Assembly: GCA_022841625.1 (NCBI GenBank)
Contig: JALHRD010000012.1
Coordinates: 1 to 64,000, forward strand
Source of the DNA: Xanthobacteraceae bacterium
GTDB lineage: Bacteria; Pseudomonadota; Alphaproteobacteria; Rhizobiales; Xanthobacteraceae
Reading direction: 5' to 3'
Length of the DNA stretch: 64,000 nucleotides
The notes below the pieces were generated by a model. The model saw nothing but the letters and a program-made list of their open reading frames with translations. It had not been told where the DNA came from and searched no databases. Below are positions 48,093 to 57,545 of the stretch, piece by piece. The position numbers and the translations under genes are program-made. Each line of letters begins with the position of its first letter. The first letter of the stretch is position 1.

Positions 48093-48866
48093 ATGGCGCG
48101 AAAAACACCCGGTCGGAAACGGCTTGTCACCAAGGCTGCTGGCAAATCGGCGCGCTCTGGCCGCGCCAATAAACCCAAGGCAACCAAGACGACAGCCCGC
48201 AAGCCGGCCACCGCGTCTCCGTCGTCGTGGACACCGCGCGAGATCGCCGAGGCGTTCCGCCGGTTTCAGGCGGCCAAGGCCGAGCCAAAGGGCGAGCTGT
48301 TCCACCTTGATCCCTTCACGCTGCTGGTCGCGGTGGTGCTGTCGGCGCAGGCGACCGATGCCGGCGTGAACAAGGCGACGCCCGCTTTGTTCGCAGTGGG
48401 GCCGACGCCGGAAAAGATGGCGGCGCTGGGCGAGGACCGGGTGCGCGAGCTGATCAAGACCATCGGCCTGTTCCGCACCAAGGCCAAGAACGTGATCCTG
48501 CTGTCGCAGAAGCTTGTCGCCGAGCATGGCGGTGGAGTGCCGCGGGAGCGCGCGGCGCTGGAGGCGCTGCCCGGCGTCGGCCGCAAGACCGCCAATGTCG
48601 TGCTCAATATGGCGTTCGGCGAACCGACCATCGCCGTCGATACACACATCTTCCGAATCGGCAATCGCACCGGACTGGCGCCGGGAAAGACTCCGTTCGA
48701 TGTCGAGCAGAAGCTCTTGGCGGTCGTGCCCGACGCCTACAAGCTTCATGCTCACCATTGGCTGATCCTGCACGGACGTTACATTTGCCTGGCGCGAAAG
48801 CCACAATGCGAAAAGTGCCTGATTGCCGATCTCTGCAAATGGCCGGGAAAAACCACGGCGGCGTGA
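48093..48866 (+). CDS. nth: Endonuclease III
   Basis: A base-excision-repair DNA glycosylase/AP lyase that removes oxidised pyrimidines. 257 residues with a basic N-terminal tail of about 40 residues. The HhH motif is ALPGVGRKTANVVLNMAFG with the catalytic lysine, the catalytic aspartate is in VDTHIFRIGNR, and the [4Fe-4S] cluster is bound by CLARKPQCEKCLIADLC (C-x6-C-x2-C-x5-C). ATG 48093 is used; an upstream frame reaching 48009 overlaps the divergent DUF2244 gene. Confidence 0.96.
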   Translation: MARKTPGRKRLVTKAAGKSARSGRANKPKATKTTARKPATASPSSWTPREIAEAFRRFQAAKAEPKGELFHLDPFTLLVAVVLSAQATDAGVNKATPALFAVGPTPEKMAALGEDRVRELIKTIGLFRTKAKNVILLSQKLVAEHGGGVPRERAALEALPGVGRKTANVVLNMAFGEPTIAVDTHIFRIGNRTGLAPGKTPFDVEQKLLAVVPDAYKLHAHHWLILHGRYICLARKPQCEKCLIADLCKWPGKTTAA

Positions 48867-48910
48867 CGACCGCGCGCGGGGAGTGCAATCGCTCCAATAT
48901 CGGGCAGCGC

Positions 48911-49654
48911 TTATTGTCCGCGCTCGATCTCGATCAGCCGTGGCGACGATGGCCGGCCCGATAGCCGTTTATGGATGTGGACCATGAACGCCGTGCCAAA
49001 CAACGGCGTCGCGAGATTGAGGATCGGGATCGATACAAAGGTCGCCAGGAACATCCCGGCCAGAAACACCGTGCTCTGATTGGCCTTGCGCAGTTGTCTC
49101 GCTTCGCTGGGCGAGCGAAACCGCATGGCGGCCAGCTCGAAATATTCCCGGCTGAGCAGGAACGCGGTGGCGAGGAAAAACACCACGGCGCCGAAGCCGG
49201 CCAACAGCAGCGACGGCATCGCCACCAGATAGACCAGGATCGCCAGCAGCACGGTCTTTACTCCCTGGAACGCGGCAGGAAGAATTGGCAGCGGCTGGCC
49301 CGGCGGATCGCCGGGGTAGTGGCGACGCTCGACTTGTTCGGCCACGTCGTCGGCAAAGAAACCGGCGAGCAGGCTGGTGACCGCCGGCATCAGAAAGATC
49401 GAACCGACGATAACGCCCAGCCCTGCGGCAACCGAGAGCGCCCAGGACAGCACCGCGAGCGGTGTCCCGGTGGTCAGGCCGAATATGGTTGCAAAAAAGC
49501 CTTGCCCACTCTCTGCGAGCCACACCAGAACGCGGTGCAGGCCGATCGCCGCGACGACGATCAACAGCGCTGCAATGCCCATCGATTTGAGCAGCACCCG
49601 ACGCAGCGGCGGGGAAAACATCTGGGTCAATGCTTTGGCGGCGGCAGTCAGCAT
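48911..49654 (-). CDS. CysZ-like/EI24 domain membrane protein
   Basis: A polytopic membrane protein of 247 residues. It shows the EI24/CysZ pattern: FSPPLRRVLLKSMGIAALLIVVAAIGL, LVEGxx-like hydrophobic helices, SIFLMPAVTSLLAGFFADDVAEQVERRHYPGDPPGQPLP and the REYFELAAMRFRSPSEARQLRKAN loop. CysZ moves sulfate in E. coli, but related proteins are annotated only as EI24 and the role here is uncertain. ATG 49654 is chosen because upstream codons enter the MITE-like repeat. Confidence 0.8.
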   Translation of the reverse strand: MLTAAAKALTQMFSPPLRRVLLKSMGIAALLIVVAAIGLHRVLVWLAESGQGFFATIFGLTTGTPLAVLSWALSVAAGLGVIVGSIFLMPAVTSLLAGFFADDVAEQVERRHYPGDPPGQPLPILPAAFQGVKTVLLAILVYLVAMPSLLLAGFGAVVFFLATAFLLSREYFELAAMRFRSPSEARQLRKANQSTVFLAGMFLATFVSIPILNLATPLFGTAFMVHIHKRLSGRPSSPRLIEIERGQ

Positions 49655-49659
49655 CGCGG

Positions 49660-49726
49660 GTGTCCCGATTCCGAAGTTCTTTACTGAGCGTGCTGCAAAA
49701 TGATACGAACTTCGGAATCGGGACAC
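49660..49726. repeat. MITE-like palindrome, copy 2
   Basis: A perfect 20-bp inverted repeat, GTGTCCCGATTCCGAAGTTC (49660-49679) and its reverse complement (49707-49726), separated by 27 bases. The right end is followed by TAGAGCGTATTCC, like the IS630 terminal sequence near 179. It shares the 22-base core with 107-180. Non-coding. Confidence 0.8.
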
Positions 49727-49966
49727 TAGAGCGTATTCCGCTCGAGTTGATCCACAGCTCTCTCCCGCTCATTCCCGCGCAAGCGGGAATCCGGTGGCGG
49801 CTTGCGCTGAACCTTTAGTATCTTGCATCTGGGTCCGCTTTCGCGGGAACGAGCGGACATCAAATACCGACTCCATCAGATCGAAACCTACTCTAGCCCG
49901 CTTGCCGCGATGGTTTGCCGAACCTATCAAGGTCGTGCAAAGTCGCGCCGCTGTGCCGGGGACACC

Positions 49967-51352
49967 ATGTCGGAACTGACGCGCCGATCGTTCATTGTTG
50001 CCGCCGGTGCGATGACGGCAGCGCCGACGATGGTCGCGGCGGAGCCGAAGTCCAAGGCGTCGACCACCGGGATCGACGTTGTCATTATTGGCGCCGGCGC
50101 CGCCGGTATCGCCGCGGCCCGGCGGGTCGTCACCGCGGGCAGGACATGCGTGGTGCTTGAAGCATCGGGCGCGGTCGGTGGCCGCTGCGTCACCGACAAT
50201 GCGCTGTTTGGTGTTCCGTGCGATCTTGGCGCGCGCGCGCTGCATGCGCCGGAATCCAATCCGGTTGCCCGACTGGCGATCCCCAATGGTTTCGACATTT
50301 ATACGGCGCCGCCCGGCCTTCGGCTGCGGATCAGCCGGCGCTATGCCCGGGAAAGCGAAACCGAAGACATGCTGTCGGCCCTGGTGCGCGTCAATTCGGC
50401 GATCGCCGATGTTGCACGCAAGGCCGATATCGCCTGTATGCAGGCACTACCGAAGGATCTCGGCGAATGGCGATCGACCATCGAATTCATGCTGGGTCCC
50501 TATTTCTGCGGCAAGGACCTAACCGAGATCTCGACCGCCGATATGGCGCGCGCCGCCGACCGCGATGTGCAGGTGTTTTGCCGGCAGGGCATTGGCGCGG
50601 TGATTGCGAAACTTGCCGCCGGTGTGCCGGTGCGGCTGTCGACCCCCGCGACGCGCATCACCTGGAGCGGGCGCACGGGCGTTCAGGTCGAGACCGCGCA
50701 GGGAACCATCGAAGCGCGGACTGCGATCGTTACGGCGTCGACCAATGTGCTGTCCGCCGGGAAGCTGCGATTTGCGCCCGATCTTCCCAAGCGCCAGCTC
50801 GACGCCATCGAGCAGCTTAAGCTTGGCAGTTTCGATCACGTGATCCTGGAACTGCCCGGCAATCCCCTTGGTCTGCGAACGGACGAGTTGGTATTCGAAA
50901 AATCATCGCGTCCCGCCACCGCGGCGGTGTTGGCCAATATCCGGGGAACGACATTGTGCTGCGTCAATGTCGGTGGTCGTTTTGGGCGCGCGCTGTCTGC
51001 CAAGGGTTCCAAGGAGATGATCGCATTCGCGCGCGATTGGCTGGAAAACCTTTATGGCGCGGACGTCAAACGCAGCGTTGGCCGCAGCCATGCGACGCGC
51101 TGGAACGACGAGCCCTGGGTGCTGGGCGCGATGTCGGCGGCCGCGCCGGGTGGCCAGGGGGCGCGGCGGGCGCTGATGGAGCCGCTGAACAACCGACTCT
51201 GGTTTGCGGGCGAGGCGGCGCATGAGCGGCTGTGGGGCACCGTCGGCGGTGCTTGGGATTCGGGCGATCGCGCCGCGGTGGCGGCGCTGCGCGTGATTGC
51301 GCCGCCAGACTCGAAACAGCCAAAGCCGCAACCCAAACCACGGGCGGGGTGA
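49967..51352 (+). CDS. Tat-exported FAD-dependent amine oxidase family protein
   Basis: A flavin monoamine oxidase-like protein, 461 residues. The N terminus has a Tat signal (TRRSFIVAAGAMTAAP). The FAD-binding Rossmann motif is VVIIGAGAAGIAAARRVVTAGRTCVVLEASGAVGGR, followed by DLGARALH. The C-terminal FAD motif is NRLWFAGEAAHERLWGTVGGAWDSGDRAA. The substrate cannot be assigned. ATG 49967 is used because the family and Tat motif begin there, although the frame is open upstream. A gene for an ATP-grasp-like or Alpha_ANH-like protein follows. Confidence 0.9.
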   Translation: MSELTRRSFIVAAGAMTAAPTMVAAEPKSKASTTGIDVVIIGAGAAGIAAARRVVTAGRTCVVLEASGAVGGRCVTDNALFGVPCDLGARALHAPESNPVARLAIPNGFDIYTAPPGLRLRISRRYARESETEDMLSALVRVNSAIADVARKADIACMQALPKDLGEWRSTIEFMLGPYFCGKDLTEISTADMARAADRDVQVFCRQGIGAVIAKLAAGVPVRLSTPATRITWSGRTGVQVETAQGTIEARTAIVTASTNVLSAGKLRFAPDLPKRQLDAIEQLKLGSFDHVILELPGNPLGLRTDELVFEKSSRPATAAVLANIRGTTLCCVNVGGRFGRALSAKGSKEMIAFARDWLENLYGADVKRSVGRSHATRWNDEPWVLGAMSAAAPGGQGARRALMEPLNNRLWFAGEAAHERLWGTVGGAWDSGDRAAVAALRVIAPPDSKQPKPQPKPRAG

Positions 51353-51358
51353 GGTGGC

Positions 51359-52039
51359 GTGCGTGCAAAAGCGTTGATTGCCTGGTCGAGCGGAAAAGAT
51401 TCGGCCTGGGCGCTGCATGAGCTGCGCCAACAGGGCGAGTTCGAGATTGTCGGCGCGTTGACGACGATCACCGAAACCTTCGGCCGGGTCAGCATGCATG
51501 GCGTGCGCGAGGATCTGCTGGCGGCGCAGCTCGATGCCGCCGGGCTGACGCCGATCCGGGTGCCGATCCCGTTTCCATGTCCGAATGAAGTTTATGAGGC
51601 GCGCATGGCGGCGGCGCTGGCAGATGCCAAGGCGTCGGGCGTCAGCCACATGATCTTTGGCGATCTGTTTCTCGAAGACGTGCGCCGCTATCGCGAGGAG
51701 AAGCTGGCCGGCACGGGCATCACGCCGGTGTTCCCGCTGTGGGGACGGCCGACCGATGCCTTGGCGCGCGCGATGATCGACGGCGGCGTCGAGACCTATC
51801 TGACCTGTGTTGATCTCAAGCAGCTTCCGCTGGCGTTTGTGGGGCGTCGGCTGGACCATGGCTTGCTGGCAGCGCTTCCGGCCAAGGCCGATCCCTGCGG
51901 CGAGAATGGCGAATTTCACACCTTTGTGGCGGCCGGGCCGATGCTCAAGCACCGCATCCCAGTGACGGTCGGCGAGGTGGTCGAACGCGAGGGATTTGCG
52001 TTTGCGGATTTGCTGCGCGATGTCCCCGGGCGAGCGTAA
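51359..52039 (+). CDS. DUF71/diphthamide-synthase-like ATP-binding protein
   Basis: A 226-residue ATP-pyrophosphatase of the adenosine-nucleotide alpha-hydrolase superfamily. The PP-loop is IAWSSGKDSAWALHEL. Other features are HGVREDLLAAQLDAAGL, IFGDLFLEDVRRYREEKLAGTGI, PVFPLWGRPTDALARAMIDGGVETYLTCVD and GENGEFHTFVAAGPM. Related eukaryotic/archaeal proteins form the last amide of diphthamide; bacteria lack diphthamide, so this one acts on something else. GTG 51359 has GAGGTGG upstream. Seven bases follow the amine oxidase stop, suggesting co-expression. Confidence 0.85.
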   Translation: MRAKALIAWSSGKDSAWALHELRQQGEFEIVGALTTITETFGRVSMHGVREDLLAAQLDAAGLTPIRVPIPFPCPNEVYEARMAAALADAKASGVSHMIFGDLFLEDVRRYREEKLAGTGITPVFPLWGRPTDALARAMIDGGVETYLTCVDLKQLPLAFVGRRLDHGLLAALPAKADPCGENGEFHTFVAAGPMLKHRIPVTVGEVVEREGFAFADLLRDVPGRA

Positions 52040-52058
52040 CGAAACCCTGGCGATTGGC

Positions 52059-54473
52059 CTAACCCCGTAACACCCCGCCGGTGCGCTTACTGACGTCGGC
52101 GACGATCTTGGCGCCGAGCGCGTCGATCTCCGCATCGGTCAGGGTCTTTTCACGGGGCTGGATCGTCACTGCGATCGCCAGCGATTTCTTGTCGGGATCG
52201 ATGCCCTTGCCCTCATAGACGTCGAACAAAGTGACGCCGACGATCAGCGCGCGGTCGGCGTTTTGCGCGGCGCGCACGAGGTCGGCGGCCTTGACGGTGC
52301 GGTCGACCACAAAGGCGAAATCGCGCGTTACCGGCTGGAACGGCGACAGCGTGAGCGCTGGCTTGGCGCGCGTCGGCCTGGCTTTCGGTTCCGGAATTTT
52401 TTCAAGGATTGCCTCGAACGCCATCAACGGCCCTTCGGCATTGAGGGCTTCAAGCGCGCGCGGATGCAATTCGCCGAAATGGCCGATCACGTTTTGCGGG
52501 CCGATCTGGACGGTGCCGGAGCGCCCGGGATGAAACCAGGCGGGGCCGCCCGGCACGACTTGCAGCGCCTGGAGTGGCGCGCCGGCCGCGGCCAGCAGCG
52601 CGAACACGTCGGCCTTCACGTCCAAGGCGCCGGTCTCGCCATTGCCCTGCCAATGGCGGCCGATACCGGACGCGCCGCCAAGCGCGCGCCGCACGCCCGC
52701 CGCCGCCACGAATTGATCCTCCGGACGGTCGCCGCAGAACACCTGGCCGACTTCGAACAGCGCAACGTCGGGGAAGCCGCGGTCGGCATTTTTCTGCGCG
52801 GCGGCGATCAGGCCCGGCAGCAGACTCGGCCGCATGTCGGAAAGGTCGGCCGCAATCGGATTGGCGAGCGCCAGTTCCGGCTGGCCGCCGCCGAATAATT
52901 GCGCCTGCCTCTTGTCAACGAATGACCAGGTCACCGCCTCGATCATGCCGCGCGCCGCCAATGCTCGTTTCGCCTTGCGGGTGCGCGCCTGCATTGTGGT
53001 CAAAATTGCTTTGCGCGAATTTGATCCGCGATCGAACGGCGTCGAGGGCACGCGGTCGACGCCGACAATACGCATGACCTCCTCGACAATATCGGCCTTG
53101 CCGTGCACGTCCGGCCGCCACGACGGCGTCGCGATCTTGACGGCCCTGCCTTGCCCGGCGACCATGAAGCCGAGCCGGTTCAACACGCTACGCATTTCCG
53201 GGAATGGAACGTCGAGCCCGCCGAGGCGCTTCAGTTCCATCAGCGGGAAGTCGATTATCAGCTCCGGCACCTGCGGATCGCCGGCGACGGTAACCTCGGA
53301 TGCTTCGCCGCCGCAGAGCTCAAGCACCATCTGGGTCGCAAGATCGAGCCCCGGCACCAGGAAAGCGGGATCGACGCCGCGCTCGAAACGGTAGCGGGCG
53401 TCGGAATTGATTCCGAGCTTACGGCCGGTCTGCGCGATGTTGAGTGGTTCCCACAGCGCCGACTCGATCAGCACATCGGTGGTGCCATGGTCGCAGCCGG
53501 AAGCCTCGCCGCCCATGATGCCAGCGAGCGACTCGGGGCCGGCGTCGTCGGCGATCACACACATGCCGTCATCGAGTGGGTAGGTCTTGCCGTCGAGCGC
53601 CAAGAGCCGCTCGCCCGGCTTGGCGCGCCGCACCACCAGATTGCCACGCACCTTGGCGGCATCGAACACATGCAGCGGCCGGCCACGGTCGAAGGTGATG
53701 AAATTGGTAATGTCGACCAGCGCATTGATCGGCCGCAGCCCAATCGCAATCAGGCGCTTCTGCAGCCAGTCGGGCGACGGCCCATTCTTGACGCCGCGTA
53801 CCAGCCGCAAGGCAAAGCCACGGCAGAGCGATGGCGTCGTGCCGAAGTCGAGCGTGACCTTGCACGGGCAGGCGCCTTTGCCTTTCACCGGCTTAACAGC
53901 CTTGTCGAGAAACTTTCCCATGTCGGCGGCGGCCAGATCGCGGGCGATGCCGTGTACGCCGGTGCAATCGGGACGGTTGGGCGTGAGCTTGACCTCGATC
54001 ACGGGATCGTCGAGGCCGGCCCAGGTGACATAGGGTTTGCCGAGCGGCGCATCGGCCGGCAGTTCGATGATGCCCTCGTGATCCTCGGAGAGCTGCATTT
54101 CGAATGCCGACACCAGCATGCCGCGGCTCTCGACGCCGCGAATGGTGCCGACGCCAAGGGTGATGTCCTTGCCCGGGATATAAGCGCCGGGTGGCACGAA
54201 TACGCCGATCATGCCGCTGCGCGCGTTCGGCGCGCCGCACACGACTTGCACCGGATCGCCGGCGCCGGTGTCGACCATGCAGACCCGCAGCCGGTCGGCA
54301 TTGGGGTGCGGCTTGGCCTCGATCACCCGCGCGACGATGAAGGGCGCGAGCAGCTTGCCCTTGTCGGCGAGGCTTTCGACCTCAAGCCCGATCATGGTGA
54401 GCTTGTCGGCAAGCTCCGCCACCGAGGCGTCGGTGTCCAGATGTTCGCGCAGCCAGGACAGGGTGAATTTCAT
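52059..54473 (-). CDS. pheT: Phenylalanine-tRNA ligase beta subunit
   Basis: Beta subunit of the (alpha-beta)2 enzyme that charges tRNA-Phe. 804 residues. It opens [35 protein letters not shown], then has the tRNA-binding (EMAP-like) domain with [17 protein letters not shown], the B3/B4 editing region, the B5 domain, and the ferredoxin-fold anticodon-binding domain near [18 protein letters not shown] and the end. Separated from pheS by 130 bases containing a GC hairpin. Confidence 0.98.
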   Translation of the reverse strand: MKFTLSWLREHLDTDASVAELADKLTMIGLEVESLADKGKLLAPFIVARVIEAKPHPNADRLRVCMVDTGAGDPVQVVCGAPNARSGMIGVFVPPGAYIPGKDITLGVGTIRGVESRGMLVSAFEMQLSEDHEGIIELPADAPLGKPYVTWAGLDDPVIEVKLTPNRPDCTGVHGIARDLAAADMGKFLDKAVKPVKGKGACPCKVTLDFGTTPSLCRGFALRLVRGVKNGPSPDWLQKRLIAIGLRPINALVDITNFITFDRGRPLHVFDAAKVRGNLVVRRAKPGERLLALDGKTYPLDDGMCVIADDAGPESLAGIMGGEASGCDHGTTDVLIESALWEPLNIAQTGRKLGINSDARYRFERGVDPAFLVPGLDLATQMVLELCGGEASEVTVAGDPQVPELIIDFPLMELKRLGGLDVPFPEMRSVLNRLGFMVAGQGRAVKIATPSWRPDVHGKADIVEEVMRIVGVDRVPSTPFDRGSNSRKAILTTMQARTRKAKRALAARGMIEAVTWSFVDKRQAQLFGGGQPELALANPIAADLSDMRPSLLPGLIAAAQKNADRGFPDVALFEVGQVFCGDRPEDQFVAAAGVRRALGGASGIGRHWQGNGETGALDVKADVFALLAAAGAPLQALQVVPGGPAWFHPGRSGTVQIGPQNVIGHFGELHPRALEALNAEGPLMAFEAILEKIPEPKARPTRAKPALTLSPFQPVTRDFAFVVDRTVKAADLVRAAQNADRALIVGVTLFDVYEGKGIDPDKKSLAIAVTIQPREKTLTDAEIDALGAKIVADVSKRTGGVLRG

Positions 54474-54527
54474 CTGACCGCTCTTTGTGGAGACTGTGAC
54501 GCAGCCAGTGCGGCGGAGTTGGTCTGC

Positions 54528-54555
54528 TCCCTCCCCCCGCTTGCGGGGGAGGGGA
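54528..54555. repeat. GC-rich hairpin in the pheS-pheT gap
   Basis: A C-rich block (TCCCTCCCCCC) and a G-rich block (GGGGGAGGGGA) surround GCTTGC. It can form an imperfect stem between the two synthetase genes and resembles the CCCTCCCC hairpins elsewhere. It may modulate read-through but lacks a T run. Confidence 0.55.
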
Positions 54556-54603
54556 CCGGGCGTGCCATTGGCACTAGCACATTCAAATTGCGAGGATGCC
54601 GCT

Positions 54604-55686
54604 TCATCCGCTCAGTCCTCCCGCAAGCGTTGGAAGATCGAGCGGACGGAAGCCGTAATGCGAAAGCCAGCGCACGTCGGCTTCGAAGAAGGCGCGCAGG
54701 TCCGGCATGCCGTATTTGAGCATGGCGATGCGGTCGATCCCCATGCCCCAGGCGAAGCCTTGATACAGTTCGGGATCGAGCCCGCAATTGCGCATCACAT
54801 TAGGATGCACCATTCCGCAGCCAAGAATCTCCAGCCAGTCGTCGCCTTCGCCGAACCGCACTTCGCCCTTCTCGCGCCGGCACTGAATGTCGACTTCGAG
54901 CGAAGGCTCGGTGAACGGGAAGAACGACGGCCGGAACCGCATCTTCACTTGCTCGACTTCAAAAAATGCCTTCAGGAATTCTTCGAGAATCCATTTTAGA
55001 TGGCCGAGGTGCGAGCCCTTGTCGATCACCAGCCCCTCGACCTGGTGGAACATCGGCGTGTGGGTTTGGTCGCTGTCGACGCGATAAGTTCGGCCGGGAA
55101 TGATCACGCGGATCGGCGGCTTCTGCGTGAGCATGGTCTTGATCTGCACCGGCGAGGTATGCGTGCGCAGCAGCAGCCGCGAGCCGTCCGGCTTCGGATT
55201 GAAGAAAAACGTGTCGTGCATTTCGCGGGCCGGATGGCCCTCGGGAATGTTGAGTTTGGTGAAGTTGTAATCGTCGGTCTCGATGTCGGGACCTTCCGCG
55301 ACCGCGAAGCCCAGGTCGGCGAAGATCGCGGTCAGTTCGTCGATCACCTGGCTGATCGGATGGATGCGGCCGGTTTCGGTTGGCGGCTCGCGCACCGGCA
55401 GCGTGACGTCGACGGTCTCGGTGCTCAGGCGTTCGTCGAGAGCGGCGTTTTTGAGTGCGTCGCGTCGCACCGCGAGCGCATCGGTCACTTTGTCCTTGAG
55501 GCCATTGATCGATGGACCCTGTTCGCGGCGCTGGTCCGGCGTCATGGCGCCAAGCGTCTTGAGCAGCGCGGTGATCGATCCGTTGCGCCCCAGCGCCGCG
55601 ACGCGCACGGCCTCCAATGCCGGCTCGTCGGCGGCTGCCGCGATATCGGCGAGAATTTGCGTTTCGAGCGTTCCGATGTCGGACAT
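54604..55686 (-). CDS. pheS: Phenylalanine-tRNA ligase alpha subunit
   Basis: Catalytic alpha subunit of PheRS, 360 residues. The N-terminal coiled coil is followed by the class II core: [12 protein letters not shown] (motif 2 region), [58 protein letters not shown] and [17 protein letters not shown] (motif 3). Gene order infC-rpmI-rplT-pheS-pheT is the classical one. Confidence 0.98.
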   Translation of the reverse strand: MSDIGTLETQILADIAAAADEPALEAVRVAALGRNGSITALLKTLGAMTPDQRREQGPSINGLKDKVTDALAVRRDALKNAALDERLSTETVDVTLPVREPPTETGRIHPISQVIDELTAIFADLGFAVAEGPDIETDDYNFTKLNIPEGHPAREMHDTFFFNPKPDGSRLLLRTHTSPVQIKTMLTQKPPIRVIIPGRTYRVDSDQTHTPMFHQVEGLVIDKGSHLGHLKWILEEFLKAFFEVEQVKMRFRPSFFPFTEPSLEVDIQCRREKGEVRFGEGDDWLEILGCGMVHPNVMRNCGLDPELYQGFAWGMGIDRIAMLKYGMPDLRAFFEADVRWLSHYGFRPLDLPTLAGGLSG

Positions 55687-55699
55687 GGCGCGGCTTTCC

Positions 55700-55775
55700 T
55701 AACCGTCATGGCCGGGCATGACCCGGCAGCGACGGGCGTAGCGGTCCGGGACCGGCCCGGACCCAGCGTAGCAAG
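55700..55775. repeat. Rhizobial REP-like palindrome between rplT and pheS
   Basis: The short gap contains nested CCGGGC / GCCCGG and GGTCCGGGACCGGCCCGGACC-type inverted blocks, similar to the GCCGGGCAT repeats at 22165-22285. No gene is present. Confidence 0.6.
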
Positions 55776-55788
55776 GCCGAACGCGCGA

Positions 55789-56154
55789 TTACGCCGTCGC
55801 CGGCAACGCGGCCTTGGCCTTTTCCACAATCGCCTGGAACGTCGCCGGCTCGGTGATGGCGAGATCGGATAGAACCTTGCGATCGACCATCAGGCCGGAC
55901 TTGTTGAGCCCGTCGATGAAGCGGCTGTAGGTCAGCCCGAACGGGCGGACAGCCGCGTTCAGCCGCTGGATCCACAGGGCGCGGAAGGTGCGCTTGCGCC
56001 GCTTGCGGTCGCGATAGGCGTATTGGTTGGCTTTCTCGACCGCCTGCTTGGCGATGCGGATGGTGTTCTTGCGCCGGCCATAAAAGCCCTTGGCGGCCTT
56101 GTAGACCTTCTTGTGCTTAGCATGCGCGGTGACGCCACGTTTGACGCGGGCCAT
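55789..56154 (-). CDS. rplT: 50S ribosomal protein L20
   Basis: A ribosomal protein essential for early 50S assembly. 121 residues beginning [69 protein letters not shown], which is the strongly conserved basic N terminus. In E. coli L20 also represses its own operon by binding the mRNA upstream of rpmI. It lies between rpmI and pheS. Confidence 0.98.
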   Translation of the reverse strand: MARVKRGVTAHAKHKKVYKAAKGFYGRRKNTIRIAKQAVEKANQYAYRDRKRRKRTFRALWIQRLNAAVRPFGLTYSRFIDGLNKSGLMVDRKVLSDLAITEPATFQAIVEKAKAALPATA

Positions 56155-56193
56155 GACAAATCTCCTTCAGGACTGGAATGCTACGCCGACGGA

Positions 56194-56394
56194 TCAGCCG
56201 TTCGGCAGAAAATATTTCTTGATGTTGTCGCCATCGGACTTGAACAGCGTGTTGGTGCCGCGAAGCTGACGGATCTGCTTCTTGGTCCGCTTGATCATGC
56301 CGTGGCGTTTGCCAGCCTGGGCGTAAAGCACCTTACCGCTGCCGGTAATCTTGAAGCGCTTTTTGGCGCCCGATTTGGTCTTGATCTTGGGCAT
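56194..56394 (-). CDS. rpmI: 50S ribosomal protein L35
   Basis: A 66-residue basic ribosomal protein, [21 protein letters not shown] at the start and [21 protein letters not shown] at the end. ATG 56394 has a GGAGAG ribosome-binding site upstream; the longer open frame (to 56517) is non-conserved leader. It precedes rplT by 39 bases. Confidence 0.97.
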   Translation of the reverse strand: MPKIKTKSGAKKRFKITGSGKVLYAQAGKRHGMIKRTKKQIRQLRGTNTLFKSDGDNIKKYFLPNG

Positions 56395-56652
56395 TTTGCT
56401 CTCCTTTCCGGACGCAATCGGCAGGCCTGTCGGCTTGCCGCGCCGGTTAATTGCTCGAAATGAGCGTGCTGATTGAGCACTTCGCCGCTGCCACGGCAGC
56501 CCTAAATGGCCGGGCAACGGGAGGCCGGCGTTATGGCAGAGCCAGGCGCGGATGACAACCTTTTCAAGGCGCTAGCGCAGGCGCCGGGCGATCCGGTCCG
56601 GGCCCCGATTTGATTGAATTCCTAGGCTTGCGACGGGGGCACGGGCGCCGCT
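56395..56652. other. infC-rpmI intergenic leader
   Basis: About 258 bases between infC and rpmI. No gene was found. In relatives such a leader can hold the L20 binding site that represses rpmI-rplT; I could not identify a specific pseudoknot by eye. Confidence 0.4.
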
Positions 56653-57192
56653 TTAACGCGGCGCCAGCACCATCACCACCTGGCGACCCTCGAAGCGCGG
56701 TTCCTGCTCGACCTTGGCGAACTTGGTGGTGTCTTCCTTGAGGCGGTTGAGCAGCGCGGTGCCGAGTTCCTGGTGCGCCATCTCGCGGCCTCGGAAGCGC
56801 AAGGTGACTTTGACCTTGTCGCCCTCCGCGAAAAAGCGCTGCATCGCCCGCATCTTCACATCATAATCGTGGTCGTCGATCATCGGCCGGAGCTTGATCT
56901 CCTTGACCTCGACGACTTTCTGCTTTTTGCGGGCTTCAGCGGCCTTTTTCTGCGCCTGGTACTTGAACTTGCCGTAATCCAGGATCTTGCAGACAGGCGG
57001 GCTGGAATTGGGGGCGATCTCAACGAGATCAAGCCCGGCTTCCTGGGCTCTGGCCAGGGCAATTTGGATATCGGTCGGTCCATGATTGTGACCGGTTTGG
57101 TCGATCAATTGGACTTCGCGGACTCTGATCTCCTCGTTAATGCGCGGGCCGTCTTTCTGGACGGGCGGCGGCGCTCTCATCGGACGACGAAT
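56653..57192 (-). CDS. infC: Translation initiation factor IF-3, probable AUU start
   Basis: IF3 binds the 30S subunit and monitors start codon choice. The coding sequence from 57192 gives 179 residues, starting (ATT)[33 protein letters not shown]. The N-terminal and C-terminal domains are complete ([23 protein letters not shown], then [13 protein letters not shown]). ATG 57180 is available but has no near ribosome-binding site; the ATT at 57190-57192 is preceded by AGGAG with a nine-base spacing and matches IF3 N termini (xRRP). AUU starts that IF3 itself represses are well known for infC. First gene of infC-rpmI-rplT-pheS-pheT. Confidence 0.95.
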   Translation of the reverse strand: MRRPMRAPPPVQKDGPRINEEIRVREVQLIDQTGHNHGPTDIQIALARAQEAGLDLVEIAPNSSPPVCKILDYGKFKYQAQKKAAEARKKQKVVEVKEIKLRPMIDDHDYDVKMRAMQRFFAEGDKVKVTLRFRGREMAHQELGTALLNRLKEDTTKFAKVEQEPRFEGRQVVMVLAPR

Positions 57193-57468
57193 GGCCTTAC
57201 TCTCCTGTGTTGTTGCGACCGTTGTTGCGACGCAGTTTCGGCGGTGAGCCGAAGCGGCGCGCAAAGCATCCGGATAAACCGCATCCAAGTCAACGGAAAT
57301 GCAGCCTAAATCGCATTTTGGATAACGAATGTTGCAATTTGGCATGGGGTGGGCCTGGAGTGGCCGCGGCCCGGATCGTCCGCAATTTCAGGCTTTTTGC
57401 CGGCTTGCGTCGGTTTGGGGGGCGACCGACCGCGCCAACCGCTGGTACCGCGCGCAAGTCCACGGGCG

Positions 57469-57545
57469 CTAGTGCCGCCGATCTGAAGCTCCTACACCAC
57501 CTGCGACAAATTCGGTTAGGAACGTCGGATCGAGGGGGGCACTAG
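57469..57545 (+). repeat. Divergent intergenic repeat, copy A
   Basis: A 77-base element with CTAG at both ends. It contains GTGCCGCCGATCTGAAG and an imperfect inverted partner near GGATCGAGGGGGGCAC. The glycosyltransferase stop codon (57542-57544) is in its right end. Copy B, in reverse orientation, is at 58844-58914. Confidence 0.65.

Noticed and set aside
53103-54719. 538-codon plus-strand frame opposite pheT
   Set aside because: It is an antisense shadow of pheT and has no protein-like features.
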